Assembly: GCA_905199285.1 (NCBI GenBank)
Contig: CAJKFZ010000002.1
Coordinates: forward strand, 1-33,122
Origin: an uncultured Ruminococcus sp.
GTDB lineage: Bacteria > Bacillota > Clostridia > Oscillospirales > Ruminococcaceae
Direction of reading: 5' to 3'
DNA: 33,122 nt
Each line of letters starts with the position of its first letter. Positions within the stretch are counted from its first letter, which is position 1. A model generated the notes under the pieces. That model saw only the letters and a list, made by a program, of their open reading frames with translations. It was not told the origin of the DNA and ran no database searches. This document shows, one piece after another, positions 11,871-20,591 of this stretch. The position numbers and the translations under genes are program-made.

Positions 11871-14630
11871 TTACTTATTTGCCATATCCTTGGATTTACA
11901 GCACTTCTTGTACTTTTTTCCGCTTCCGCACGGACATGGATCATTATCGCCGATCTTCTTTGAACGTGCCTGATTTGAGAAGCTTCCGTCACCAGCACCT
12001 GCATTAGGAGCGTCCGGCTTTGCAACCTGCTCACGCTCCGGAATTGCGTCCTTGCGAACCTTAACTGTAAGGAGCATACGGATAGTATCTTCTCTGATAG
12101 ATTCAACCATTGCGTCGAACATTTCAAATCCTTCGTAACGATATTCGATAACAGGATTCTTCTGTCCGTAGGAACGAAGCCCGATACCCTTTTTAAGCTC
12201 TTCCATATCGTCGATATGAGCCATCCACTTTGTATCAACAACTTTCAGGAGGATAACACGCTCAAGCTCTCTCATGATATCAGTGCCATACTCTTCTTCC
12301 TTAGCCTGATAAATTTCTCCTGCCTTTTCATTAAGAGCGTTAACGATATCTTCCTTAGTAACAGAAGCAAGCTCCTCCTCGGTAAATTCAAGATCCTCTT
12401 CACCGATAAGCCAGCCCTGGAAGTGTTCCTTAAGACCAACAATATTCCAGTCATCCTTAACATCCTCGTCGATAAGATAAGAATCAACAGTTGACGAAAT
12501 AAGCTCTTCCATCATGTTGAGGATGCTCTCGTGGAGATCTTCTCCGTCGAGAACCTGTGAACGCTGTTTGTAGATGATCTCACGCTGAGTATTCATAACG
12601 TCGTCATAATTGAGGACGTTCTTTCTTATGCTGAAGTTATTTCCCTCAACCTTTTTTTGCGAGGACTCAATAATTTTAGTGAGGAGCTTGCTCTCGATAG
12701 GCATATCCTCTGCAACATTGAGAGTTCTCATCATATTTTCAAGACGCTCGCCTGCAAAAATTCTCATAAGATCGTCTTCAACTGAAAGGAAGAAACAGCT
12801 TTCGCCCTCGTCGCCCTGACGTCCGGAACGTCCACGGAGCTGATTGTCAATACGTCTTGATTCATGACGCTCCGTACCGAGAATGTAAAGTCCGCCGGCT
12901 TCCTTGACCTTAACAGCCTTCTCCTTGACTTCAGCGTTAAATTTATCATAAAGCTCACGGTAAAGCTTTCTTGCAGCAAGAACTTCCTGATCGTCTGTAT
13001 CTGCGAAACCGATAGCCTCGTTGATAAGCTCTTCGGACATTTCACGCTTTCTCATTTCAGCTTTTGCGAGGAATTCAGCGTTGCCACCGAGCATGATATC
13101 GGTACCACGTCCAGCCATATTTGTAGCGATAGTTACAGCGCCGTATTTACCTGCCTGAGCAACGATCTCGGCTTCCTTAGCGTGATGTTTAGCGTTGAGG
13201 ACTTCGTGCTTAACGCCTTTTCTTTTGAGCATTGCGGAAAGAAGCTCCGACTTTTCGATAGAAACTGTACCTACGAGGATAGGCTGACCTTTATCGTGGC
13301 ACTCGATTATCTTATCGATAATTGCCGAATATTTGCCCTTTTCCGAACTGTAAACCTGATCGTTGTGATCTATACGGATAACCGGCTTATTTGTCGGAAT
13401 AGAGATAACATCGAGTTTATAGATCTCTTTGAATTCGCCTTCTTCGGTCATAGCAGTACCGGTCATACCGGAAAGCTTATTGTAAAGACGGAAGAAATTC
13501 TGGAATGTTATGGTCGCAAGAGTTCTTGATTCGCTTTTGATCTTAACGCCCTCTTTAGCCTCGATAGCCTGATGCAGACCATCGTTGAAGCGTCTGCCCA
13601 TCATCAGACGACCTGTGAATTCATCAACAATAATGATCTCGCCGTCTTTAACAACGTAGTCGATATCATTTCTCATAACGCCATTCGCCTTGATAGCCTG
13701 ATTTATGTGGTGGAGGAGAGTCATATTCTCTGAATCCATAAGGTTATCGACATTGAATGCCTTTTCAGCCTTTTTAACTCCTCGCTGGGTGATAGTAGCA
13801 GTTTTTGCCTTTTCGTCTATGATATAGTCGGCAGTTTCGTTGATAGCATCCTGATCTACCTTATCGTCCATTTCAACAACAGTAGTCGATGTAAGAGTTT
13901 TAGCGAAGCGGTCTACGATAGCGTAAAGATCTGTAGATTTATCGCCTCTTCCGGAAATAATAAGCGGAGTTCTTGCCTCGTCTATAAGGATAGAGTCGAC
14001 CTCGTCGACGATGGCAAAGTTCGGAGCACGCTGAACACGCTCTTCTTTATGAGTAACCATGTTGTCACGGAGGTAATCGAATCCAAGCTCGTTATTGGTA
14101 GCATAAGTTACGTCGCAGTTATATGCTGCACGGCGCTCGTCATTGTTGAGTCCGTGAAGGATACAGCCGACAGTAAGACCCAGCCAGCGGTGAACCTTTC
14201 CCATTTCCTCTGCCTGAGTTTTTGCAAGGTAGTCGTTAACGGTAACAACGTGAACACCCTTGCCTGAAAGAGCATTAAGATATGATGCAACGCAGGCAAC
14301 GAGGGTTTTACCTTCACCGGTCTTCATTTCGGCAATACGTCCCTGATGAAGAACGATAGCTCCGATAAGCTGAACAGGGTACGGTTTTTTCTCAAGAACA
14401 CGCCATGCGGCTTCTCTTACAGTTGCAAGAGCCTCCGGCAGGATATCATCGAGAGTCTCTCCGTCCTCAAGTCTTTCCTTAAATTCAACAGTTTTTGCCT
14501 TCAGTTCAGCGTCTGAAAGCTTCTGATACTCCTCGTCCAGTTCGAGGACTTTATTTTTAATAGGCTCGATACGCTTCAGCTCACGGTTGCTGTAGCCGTT
14601 TGCGCCGAAAATTCCTTTGAATAAACCCAT
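11871..14630 (-). CDS. secA: Preprotein translocase ATPase SecA
   Basis: SecA drives proteins through the SecYEG channel. At 919 residues it has normal length, with Walker A (MKTGEGKTLVA, near residue 104), DEAD-like box with VDEVDSILIDEARTPLIISG, GTAMTEEGEF, the second helicase half (NMAGRGTDIML, LRGRSGRQGDEG) and a complete C-terminal zinc motif (DPCPCGSGKKYKKCC), which binds SecB or the ribosome in other bacteria. A GGCGGT site precedes the ATG. It has its own promoter about 190 bp upstream and an unusually long leader that contains a dispersed repeat. Confidence 0.97.
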   Translation of the reverse strand: MGLFKGIFGANGYSNRELKRIEPIKNKVLELDEEYQKLSDAELKAKTVEFKERLEDGETLDDILPEALATVREAAWRVLEKKPYPVQLIGAIVLHQGRIAEMKTGEGKTLVACVASYLNALSGKGVHVVTVNDYLAKTQAEEMGKVHRWLGLTVGCILHGLNNDERRAAYNCDVTYATNNELGFDYLRDNMVTHKEERVQRAPNFAIVDEVDSILIDEARTPLIISGRGDKSTDLYAIVDRFAKTLTSTTVVEMDDKVDQDAINETADYIIDEKAKTATITQRGVKKAEKAFNVDNLMDSENMTLLHHINQAIKANGVMRNDIDYVVKDGEIIIVDEFTGRLMMGRRFNDGLHQAIEAKEGVKIKSESRTLATITFQNFFRLYNKLSGMTGTAMTEEGEFKEIYKLDVISIPTNKPVIRIDHNDQVYSSEKGKYSAIIDKIIECHDKGQPILVGTVSIEKSELLSAMLKRKGVKHEVLNAKHHAKEAEIVAQAGKYGAVTIATNMAGRGTDIMLGGNAEFLAKAEMRKREMSEELINEAIGFADTDDQEVLAARKLYRELYDKFNAEVKEKAVKVKEAGGLYILGTERHESRRIDNQLRGRSGRQGDEGESCFFLSVEDDLMRIFAGERLENMMRTLNVAEDMPIESKLLTKIIESSQKKVEGNNFSIRKNVLNYDDVMNTQREIIYKQRSQVLDGEDLHESILNMMEELISSTVDSYLIDEDVKDDWNIVGLKEHFQGWLIGEEDLEFTEEELASVTKEDIVNALNEKAGEIYQAKEEEYGTDIMRELERVILLKVVDTKWMAHIDDMEELKKGIGLRSYGQKNPVIEYRYEGFEMFDAMVESIREDTIRMLLTVKVRKDAIPEREQVAKPDAPNAGAGDGSFSNQARSKKIGDNDPCPCGSGKKYKKCCKSKDMANK

Positions 14631-14694
14631 TTATATACCGCCTTTACAATTCTTTTACATAAACAGCATTATTTGCTTTTTCCGGCAATTATAA

Positions 14695-14793
14695 AGGGGA
14701 CGCCGTTCCCTTTTACTCCCTGCCATGACAGAAAGAAATGAGAACAAAATCACCGTTATATACAGAAAAGCAGATACTGCTGTCATGATTATT
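14695..14793. repeat. Dispersed intergenic repeat, copy A (secA leader)
   Basis: The stretch begins AAGGGGACGCCGTTCCC and includes CCCTGCCA and, further on, AATCACCGTTATATACAG. The same blocks in the same order occur at 20066-20265 before queA/asd (copy B), where they are separated by an extra hairpin-rich insert. It lies inside the secA leader RNA. Confidence 0.55.
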
Positions 14794-14823
14794 TAGTACT
14801 CATGATATAAATACACATATTAT

Positions 14824-14852
14824 ATTTTACACCAAATCCGACCGGTTGTCAA
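14824..14852 (-). promoter_or_regulatory. Promoter of secA
   Basis: Minus strand: TTGACA (14847-14852), a 17-bp spacer and TAAAAT (14824-14829), with a second TATAAT immediately after. The leader before the ATG at 14630 is about 185 nt. Confidence 0.7.
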
Positions 14853-14883
14853 TACTTATAAAATATTTGTTTCTTCAAATCAA

Positions 14884-16020
14884 TTATTTATTCTTGAATT
14901 CAGCATAATAATGCTCTATATACTCTTTCATAGCGTTGTAATAATCTTCGTCAAACGGGACAAAAAGGTATGCTTCATCCTGAAATTCATCCGAATTATA
15001 GCGTTCCTCTCCGAAATACTTCATCGCATGATCATCCACATCAGACGGGTAACAAGGTTCACCATAATCGTTTTCGTGATTATAATAAAATTCAGCAAAC
15101 GCTTCACCCTCTTCATTGAACATCTCACGGAAAAGCTTTCCCTCCAGCTCGTCACGTATAAATTCACGCAGATCGGTGTTTTCTCCGGATTTAACATCCT
15201 TCACAGTATCCGAAAACGCTTCATTGAAATTCACGCACATCAAATCATTTTCGATCGCCCAGCGCAGATATATCGCCATATGATTATATCCGGTTATCTC
15301 ATCGACGGGAAGATTTTTCTCCCTTATCGAGCCAACGTGCCATTCTTCTCTGTCCATTACGGTATAATCAACACGTCTTACACAAGGCTCACGGTCAGGC
15401 TCGATAACCGGACTTAACTCATTATCGAACATATCGAGCAGCGCATCTGTTCCACGTTCTATCTTGAAGTCCATTTCGTCCTGATAAATCGGGATAAGCT
15501 GATAGAAATTAACTTCCTCACCGTCGGGCATAACGCAGACGCAGCAATCCTCTCCAAACGGAGGAGAAAGGACAAGTGTTCCGCAAAGCTCTGTATTTTC
15601 AGCAAAAGGTCCCTGATTTTCAACAGAGTGTCCCCAGCCTATCCATGTATCGGAATTAATGGGAAGTCTTGCGATATCCTTGAGAAGTCTTATCGGCCAG
15701 TAGTCTTTTTCATCCGGACTGTTCAGGTTCCAGTCGGATGGCAGACAGATGACATATTCCGCACGTTCAAGTCCTTGTCCTGCAAGCTTTTCCGGAACGT
15801 TCATTTTATGCGCTCCTGCGCCCATAGTAACGAGAGTATAATAATCGTACTCTTCATCAGGCTCAATAATGCAAATATCAACATGGATATCAGGCGAAAC
15901 AAGTTCGTGGAAAACATTTTTGTACTCTCCGAAATACTGAACTATATGCTGATCTATCGCATCAAGCTGTTCTTCCGTATAAAGCTCCGGCTCGAATTCA
16001 GTTTTTTTCTTTCTGCTCAT
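14884..16020 (-). CDS. Suppressor-of-fused (SUFU) domain protein, two-part (378 aa)
   Basis: The first half (about residues 15-195) is a SUFU domain, seen in the pattern DYYTLVTMGAGAHKMNVP, YWPIRLLKDIARLP and DTWIGWGHSVEN. In bacteria SUFU domains are found in polymorphic-toxin immunity proteins and housekeeping-looking orphans; the eukaryotic role in Hedgehog signalling does not apply. The second half (about 215-378) begins HVGSIREKNLPVDEITGYNHMA, is very acidic and aromatic, and looks like a separate fold. The ATG at 16020 follows AAGGAG. It lies 11 bp after the HAD phosphatase gene and is probably co-transcribed with it. No toxin gene is adjacent, so an immunity role is unproven. Confidence 0.8.
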   Translation of the reverse strand: MSRKKKTEFEPELYTEEQLDAIDQHIVQYFGEYKNVFHELVSPDIHVDICIIEPDEEYDYYTLVTMGAGAHKMNVPEKLAGQGLERAEYVICLPSDWNLNSPDEKDYWPIRLLKDIARLPINSDTWIGWGHSVENQGPFAENTELCGTLVLSPPFGEDCCVCVMPDGEEVNFYQLIPIYQDEMDFKIERGTDALLDMFDNELSPVIEPDREPCVRRVDYTVMDREEWHVGSIREKNLPVDEITGYNHMAIYLRWAIENDLMCVNFNEAFSDTVKDVKSGENTDLREFIRDELEGKLFREMFNEEGEAFAEFYYNHENDYGEPCYPSDVDDHAMKYFGEERYNSDEFQDEAYLFVPFDEDYYNAMKEYIEHYYAEFKNK

Positions 16021-16031
16021 AATATCACTCC

Positions 16032-16679
16032 TTAACATTCAAGAATTATTTTTGCTATATCCTCAGGAGTTTCGGCGATATAATCCGCTCCCTCGGATTC
16101 AAGCTCATCACGTCCACGGAATCCCCATATACAGCCGATAGAGATAAGTCCCGAATTTTTTGCTGTCTGAATATCAACATTGCTGTCGCCGATCATAAAA
16201 ACCTGATTTTCCTCAACAGGAAGCTTTCCGAGTATCTCACGAATTATGGCTGTATCAGGCTTTTTCGGTCTTTCATCGCACCCACCGAGAACTGATATAA
16301 ACTCAACATCCGGAAGAAGCGCCGCGACAATTTTTCTTGCAAAATCCTGCGGTTTATTAGTTGCAATTGCAAGCCTGATTCCGGAGGATTCCAGTTTATG
16401 TATGGTTTCACTCATACCTCTATAAATGGCAGTTTTATCAAGAAAATGCTCGTTATAATACTCGCTGAAAATTTCAACAAGCTTATCGGTTTCGTCTTTT
16501 TTATCATCGGGAAGAGCACGGTAACAGAGCTTTTGAACTCCATTGCCGACGAATTGGTTGAAACACTCATACGGATGAACAGGATATCCAAGCTTCTCCA
16601 GAGCATAATTTACAGCGTCTGCAAGATCGAAAAGAGTGTCGGCGATAGTTCCGTCGAGGTCAAAAATTGCTGTTTTCAT
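16032..16679 (-). CDS. HAD-superfamily hydrolase, phosphoglycolate phosphatase-like
   Basis: The 215-residue protein has motif I FDLDGTIADT (nucleophile Asp at residue 7), motif II IATNKP, the catalytic Lys in KPDTAII and motif IV IGDSNVDIQTAKNSG. The cap domain lies between motifs I and II. The subgroup matches Gph/PpaX-like phosphatases, but substrate cannot be told from sequence. AGGAG lies nine bases before the ATG, and the gene follows tgt by 13 bp, so it probably belongs to the same transcript. Confidence 0.9.
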   Translation of the reverse strand: MKTAIFDLDGTIADTLFDLADAVNYALEKLGYPVHPYECFNQFVGNGVQKLCYRALPDDKKDETDKLVEIFSEYYNEHFLDKTAIYRGMSETIHKLESSGIRLAIATNKPQDFARKIVAALLPDVEFISVLGGCDERPKKPDTAIIREILGKLPVEENQVFMIGDSNVDIQTAKNSGLISIGCIWGFRGRDELESEGADYIAETPEDIAKIILEC

Positions 16680-16692
16680 TAAAGGTCATCTC

Positions 16693-17823
16693 CTAAATTC
16701 TTGTGGCAAGAAGCGTTGAATATTTTCCTCTGAACTGTTCAAATCTGTCCTCGTCAATAGCTTCTCTAATTTTTTCCGTGAGAGTATTGTAAAAGTAAAG
16801 ATTATGCTGAACTGCAAGTCTGCCTGCAAGCTGTTCGTTCGCCTTGAAAAGGTGACGTATATACGCTCTGCTGAAATTACGGCAGGTAGGGCAATCACAC
16901 TGTTCATCGACCGGACGTGGATCGGTCTCATAGCATTTATTGCCAAGATGCATGATTCCGCTCCAGGTGAAAACAGTTGCATGACGTGCATTTCTGCTCG
17001 GCATTACACAGTCGAACATATCAACGCCTCTTGCAACAGCTTCAATTATGTTGGAAGGCGTTCCCACTCCCATGAGATAACGAGGCTTATTCACAGGCAT
17101 AAACGGTTCAACAGCGTCGATTATACGGTACATTTCCGAAGTCTCCTCACCAACGGCAAGTCCTCCGATAGCGTAGCCATCGAGATCGAGAGCGGCAATA
17201 TCTTCCATATGCTTTATACGAATATCGTCATATGTCGAACCCTGATTTATTCCGAAAAGCATCTGTTTCTTATTTATCGTATCGGGCAGACTGTTCAGAC
17301 GAGCCATTTCCTCCTTACAGCGGTAAAGCCAGCGTGTTGTACGCTCCACAGAAGCTTCAACATATTTATGGGGCGCAGGATTTTCTATGCACTCATCAAA
17401 CGCCATAGCAATAGTCGAGCCGAGGTTGGACTGTATCTGCATACTCTCCTCCGGTCCCATAAAAATACGTCTGCCGTCGATATGAGAAGCAAAGTAGACT
17501 CCCTCCTCTTTGATTTTTCTGAGCTTTGCAAGCGAAAAGACCTGAAATCCGCCGCTGTCGGTAAGAATAGGCTTATCCCAGTTCATAAATTTATGAAGTC
17601 CGCCCATTTGCTTGATGATATGGTCGCCGGGACGGAGATGAAGATGATAGGTATTGCAAAGTTCAACTTGAGTTTTAAGACCTTTGAGGTCTACGGAAGA
17701 GATTCCGCCCTTGATAGCAGCGGCAGTTCCGACATTCATGAAACAGGGAGTCTGAAAAGTTCCGTGAACCGTTTCAAACTGACCTCTTCTTGCTTTATTT
17801 TCTTTTTTTAAAAGAGTAAACAT
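16693..17823 (-). CDS. tgt: tRNA-guanine transglycosylase (queuosine pathway)
   Basis: Tgt exchanges guanine 34 of tRNAs with GUN anticodons for preQ1. The 376-residue protein shows ILTDSGGFQVFSL with the general-base Asp, the nucleophile Asp in FDCVMPSRNARH, and the zinc site CDCPTC with a following Cys-distant His (RHLFKANE). The start is the ATG at 17823 after AAAGGAG. A longer in-frame start would read through a repeat element and is rejected. queA, which acts next in the pathway, is upstream on the same strand with one membrane PAS gene between them. Confidence 0.96.
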   Translation of the reverse strand: MFTLLKKENKARRGQFETVHGTFQTPCFMNVGTAAAIKGGISSVDLKGLKTQVELCNTYHLHLRPGDHIIKQMGGLHKFMNWDKPILTDSGGFQVFSLAKLRKIKEEGVYFASHIDGRRIFMGPEESMQIQSNLGSTIAMAFDECIENPAPHKYVEASVERTTRWLYRCKEEMARLNSLPDTINKKQMLFGINQGSTYDDIRIKHMEDIAALDLDGYAIGGLAVGEETSEMYRIIDAVEPFMPVNKPRYLMGVGTPSNIIEAVARGVDMFDCVMPSRNARHATVFTWSGIMHLGNKCYETDPRPVDEQCDCPTCRNFSRAYIRHLFKANEQLAGRLAVQHNLYFYNTLTEKIREAIDEDRFEQFRGKYSTLLATRI

Positions 17824-17850
17824 AAAATCTCCTTTGAAATTAATAATAAT

Positions 17851-17941
17851 GGGTTTCCAAAGGGTGACTCCCCACAGTGTGGGGAAATGTCGGCTTACCG
17901 ACAGAGGGGACGGGTGCCTGTTAGGCGGATTCACCCTTTGG
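17851..17941. repeat. MITE-like palindromic intergenic element with terminal inverted repeats (copy C)
   Basis: CCAAAGGGTGA (17857-17867) and TCACCCTTTGG (17931-17941) are perfect 11-bp terminal inverted repeats around about 63 bp of nested hairpins (CCCCACAGTGTGGGG and TGTCGGCTTACCGACA). The motif GGGTTTCCAAAGGG just outside the left end recurs, in reverse, at about 20112-20126 in copy B. Confidence 0.65.
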
Positions 17942-18076
17942 TCAGGTCAAGGGCATACAGCCCTTGTGGGGTATCGGGGCAACGCCCCGCAAAATGACAG
18001 CGAGAAAGCGAAGCGTTTCGAGCGGACGGTTTGTAGATGCTCCACTGTGAGCGCAGAGCGAACACGCAATTCAAAA
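17942..18076. repeat. GC-rich hairpin tail next to the palindromic element
   Basis: It contains AAGGGCATACAGCCCTT, CGGGGCAACGCCCCG and further short inverted repeats, with clearly higher GC than the flanking genes and no supported ORF. It fills the gap between the PAS gene and tgt together with the element to its left. No tgt promoter is evident within. Confidence 0.5.
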
Positions 18077-19000
18077 TCACGCTTCCGTCAAATCCGATTC
18101 CGGAGTACGGTATTCATGCTTTTCGTAATATCCGATAAGTATGTTATGTTCGTCACGGAGAGCTATCATATAAACATCCTTGTTCTCCTTAAGATTATGG
18201 AAAGTGAAGATCCTGTTATTCTCCGGACTTTCTTCAAACCATGCCACTATGGACTTGATTTTTTCATTGGATTCATCATTGTGACAATCCAGAAGCGACT
18301 TCCCGATAAGGTTTGCTCCTCCCCTTTTGGCATAACGTTCAACTGCCGCAGGATTCATATAAACGATTTTATGATCCGTCTCGCAGATAACTATCGGTGC
18401 GATATCCGAATCAACAATACTTTTGAATAAAGCTGAAATTTTCATAAGATACTCCTCGTCATTTTTCTTTTTCAATTGTGAAATTTTTATTTCATTTACC
18501 GTCATTACCACTTTATTTGCAGTCATTACCACAGCAAGCATAATATTCACAGTTGTGTATATAAACGGATATATTCCAAGCTGCATGAATCCTATGGTAG
18601 AAACAACATTCACAATAACGATACACAAGTCAATAACGCTCATTCGTGCTGACCAGCGATAATATGCAGATTCATCAGCAAATTTATTTTTAAACAGTCT
18701 CATGATATTGCTTCTCAGAATAATAATAGTTCCGCTTAATGCCGGAAAAATCCCATACATTCCCAGAATTACAACAACAAACATAAATTGTGCAAAATAT
18801 CCAAATATGTCAAAAAGCGGAAAACCTGTTATTTGTTCAAATTTCATAGACAATCCGATTTTCACTGCAAAAGAGGAATAGCTTTTGCATACGATAAATC
18901 CAAATACTCCCATTCCAAGCAGTATCATTCCGGCGGCTAAAGAAATAATAAAGTCTGTACGAAGCTGTTTCCGGACGGCTTTATCTTTGTCTGTATCCAT
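18077..19000 (-). CDS. Four-helix membrane protein with C-terminal PAS domain (307 aa)
   Basis: Four hydrophobic segments (about residues 17-40, 66-93, 117-140 and 145-167) are followed by a short coiled stretch and a PAS domain (about 195-295; DSDIAPIVICETDHKIVYMNPAAVERY, then LIGKSLLDCH). There is no kinase, GGDEF or methyl-accepting output domain, so how a signal would be passed on is unclear. The ATG at 19000 is preferred over the GTG at 19006, which overlaps the ribosome binding site AAGGAG. It starts 9 bp after queA ends, so it is co-transcribed with the queuosine gene. Cofactor and ligand of the PAS domain are unknown. Confidence 0.8.
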   Translation of the reverse strand: MDTDKDKAVRKQLRTDFIISLAAGMILLGMGVFGFIVCKSYSSFAVKIGLSMKFEQITGFPLFDIFGYFAQFMFVVVILGMYGIFPALSGTIIILRSNIMRLFKNKFADESAYYRWSARMSVIDLCIVIVNVVSTIGFMQLGIYPFIYTTVNIMLAVVMTANKVVMTVNEIKISQLKKKNDEEYLMKISALFKSIVDSDIAPIVICETDHKIVYMNPAAVERYAKRGGANLIGKSLLDCHNDESNEKIKSIVAWFEESPENNRIFTFHNLKENKDVYMIALRDEHNILIGYYEKHEYRTPESDLTEA

Positions 19001-19009
19001 ACTCACTCC

Positions 19010-20041
19010 TTACAGAATGCACATACAATCGCCGAAGCTGAAGAAGCGATAACGCTCCTCAACGGCTGTCTTGTAAGCATTCATAGTATTATCGTAGCCC
19101 ATAAACGCTGAAACAAGCATTATGAGAGTACTCTCCGGCAAATGAAAATTAGTTATAAGACCGTCGATACATTTAAACTCATAGCCGGGATAAATGAAAA
19201 TATCCGTGTAGCCGTCATGCTCGGCAATTTCATTGTAAAAGCTCGCAACGCTTTCAAGAGTACGGCAGGTGGTTGTTCCGACCGCTATAACTCTTCCTCC
19301 GTTGGACTTTGTTTCATTTATGAGATCGGCTGTTTCTTTCGGGAGATGATAATGCTCGCTGTGCATTTTATGGTTGAGAACATTATCTTCCTTTACCGGA
19401 CGAAAAGTTCCAAGTCCGACATGAAGCGTTACGAACGCTGTTTTTATTCCTCGCTCACGAAGCTCCGCAAGCTGATCGGGAGTAAAATGAAGTCCGGCTG
19501 TAGGAGCTGCTGCCGAGCCAAGCTCTTTTGAATAAACGGTCTGATAGCGTTCCCTATCCTCAAGCTTCGCCGTAATATATGGAGGAAGCGGCATCTGTCC
19601 GACATCGTCAAGAGCCGTAAAAAAATTCCCCTCGCACTCAAATTTCACGATACGGTTTCCGTCGTCTTTAACCTCGATTACGTCGGCGACAAGCCTTCCC
19701 CCTCCGAAGCTGAAACGTGTTCCGACCTTCGCCTTTTTTCCGGGACGACAGATTATCTCCCATATCTTATCGCCCTTCTGTTCGAGAAGAAGGAACTCAA
19801 TGAAGGTCTGATTGCCAACCTTTTCGCCGTAAAGTCTCGCCGGAATTACTCTTGAATCGTTCATAACAAGAAGGTCACCCTTTTTGAGCTTATCGCATAG
19901 ATTATAGAAACGGTCGTGACTTATTTCACCCGTTTTCCTATCCACGCACATCATCCTTGATGAATTTCTCGGCTCGGCAGGAGTCTGGGCAATAAGCTCT
20001 TCCGGCAGATCATAATAAAAATCTGATTTTAATAATTCCAT
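19010..20041 (-). CDS. queA: S-adenosylmethionine:tRNA ribosyltransferase-isomerase (queuosine pathway)
   Basis: QueA transfers and isomerises the ribosyl part of SAM onto preQ1 in tRNA, giving epoxyqueuosine. At 343 residues the length is normal. Family motifs include FYYDLPEELIAQTPAEPR at the N-terminus, NDSRVIPARLYG, TAGLHFT, VTLHVGLGTFRPV and ITNFHLPESTLIMLVSAF. AAAGGAG precedes the ATG. It is followed by the PAS gene and tgt. Upstream is a repeat-rich region shared back to back with the lysine operon leader; no clear promoter on this strand could be picked. Confidence 0.96.
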   Translation of the reverse strand: MELLKSDFYYDLPEELIAQTPAEPRNSSRMMCVDRKTGEISHDRFYNLCDKLKKGDLLVMNDSRVIPARLYGEKVGNQTFIEFLLLEQKGDKIWEIICRPGKKAKVGTRFSFGGGRLVADVIEVKDDGNRIVKFECEGNFFTALDDVGQMPLPPYITAKLEDRERYQTVYSKELGSAAAPTAGLHFTPDQLAELRERGIKTAFVTLHVGLGTFRPVKEDNVLNHKMHSEHYHLPKETADLINETKSNGGRVIAVGTTTCRTLESVASFYNEIAEHDGYTDIFIYPGYEFKCIDGLITNFHLPESTLIMLVSAFMGYDNTMNAYKTAVEERYRFFSFGDCMCIL

Positions 20042-20065
20042 ATTTTATCTCCTTTCTCCAGCAGT

Positions 20066-20265
20066 ACAAGGGAGACGCTGTCCCCCTCACCCCCTGCCAA
20101 AGGGGTAATCACCCCTTTGGAAACCCACAATTAATCATTTCCAATCCCCACAAGAGGGATTTGAAATGATTAGGGTAAATGCCCAAGAGTATTGCACCCT
20201 TAACAAAGAGTGAAGAAAACAGAATCGCCGTTATATGCAGGAAAACACACATCACTGCAAATTTT
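20066..20265. repeat. Dispersed intergenic repeat, copy B (between queA and the lysine operon)
   Basis: Outer blocks match copy A before secA (AAGGGAGACGCTGTCCCC, CCCTGCCA, then AATCGCCGTTATATGCAG). Between them is an insert with a 10-bp hairpin (CCAAAGGGGT / ACCCCTTTGG) and a long stem at about 20133-20171 (AATCATTTCCAATCCC with GGGATTTGAAATGATT). GGGTTTCCAAAGGG of copy C is present in reverse orientation. Confidence 0.6.
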
Positions 20266-20277
20266 TTTCAAAAAGTA

Positions 20278-20306
20278 TTGACATAAGAAAAATTAAGTGA
20301 TATTAT
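20278..20306 (+). promoter_or_regulatory. Promoter of the lysine biosynthesis operon
   Basis: TTGACA (20278-20283), a 17-bp spacer and TATTAT (20301-20306) lie directly before the riboswitch aptamer. Confidence 0.8.
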
Positions 20307-20316
20307 AGTAAATATA

Positions 20317-20486
20317 CAGGTAGAGGTGCGGCTGCGATGAGTAGCTATTCACGGGATTACCGCTCCTATGGTGAATGGTGAAAGGCAATGCTGCCGAAGG
20401 GCTGTTTTTGGTAAACTCAGTTCTGGTCACAGGTTTAATAGGTTTGTGACTGTCATCATTCACTTTATGATGGAGAGCTATCGGCA
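20317..20486 (+). promoter_or_regulatory. Lysine riboswitch (L box)
   Basis: The conserved L-box blocks appear in order: AGGTAGAGGTGCG at the 5' end, GATGAGTA, GTGAAAGGC, CTGCCGAAGGGCTG, TCTGG leading into a hairpin that closes with CTGTCA, and GGAGAGCTATCGG at the 3' end. It is followed after about 45 nt by an intrinsic terminator, and then by asd, dapA and dapB, whose pathway makes lysine. Lysine binding should therefore promote termination. Confidence 0.93.
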
Positions 20487-20531
20487 TACAGCTTATCTGC
20501 TATGTCAACATTTCTATTATAACGTATGATG

Positions 20532-20556
20532 AGCCGGTTTGCAACCGGTTTTTGTT
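20532..20556 (+). terminator. Riboswitch-controlled terminator
   Basis: CCGGTT and AACCGG, extended by AG/TT, form a tight stem with a three-base loop followed by TTTTTG. It is the expression platform of the lysine riboswitch. Confidence 0.8.
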
Positions 20557-20591
20557 ATTTTCTGCAAATTTTTTTCTAAGGAGAAATCAAT

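Noticed and set aside
16804..17811. 335-codon open frame on the plus strand opposite tgt
   Set aside because: It is the mirror of tgt codons, with unnatural composition and no ribosome binding site or family motif.
17824..17934. Longer N-terminus for tgt starting at 17934
   Set aside because: The extra residues are a translation of the palindromic repeat element, and a strong ribosome binding site precedes the ATG at 17823, where Tgt homology begins.
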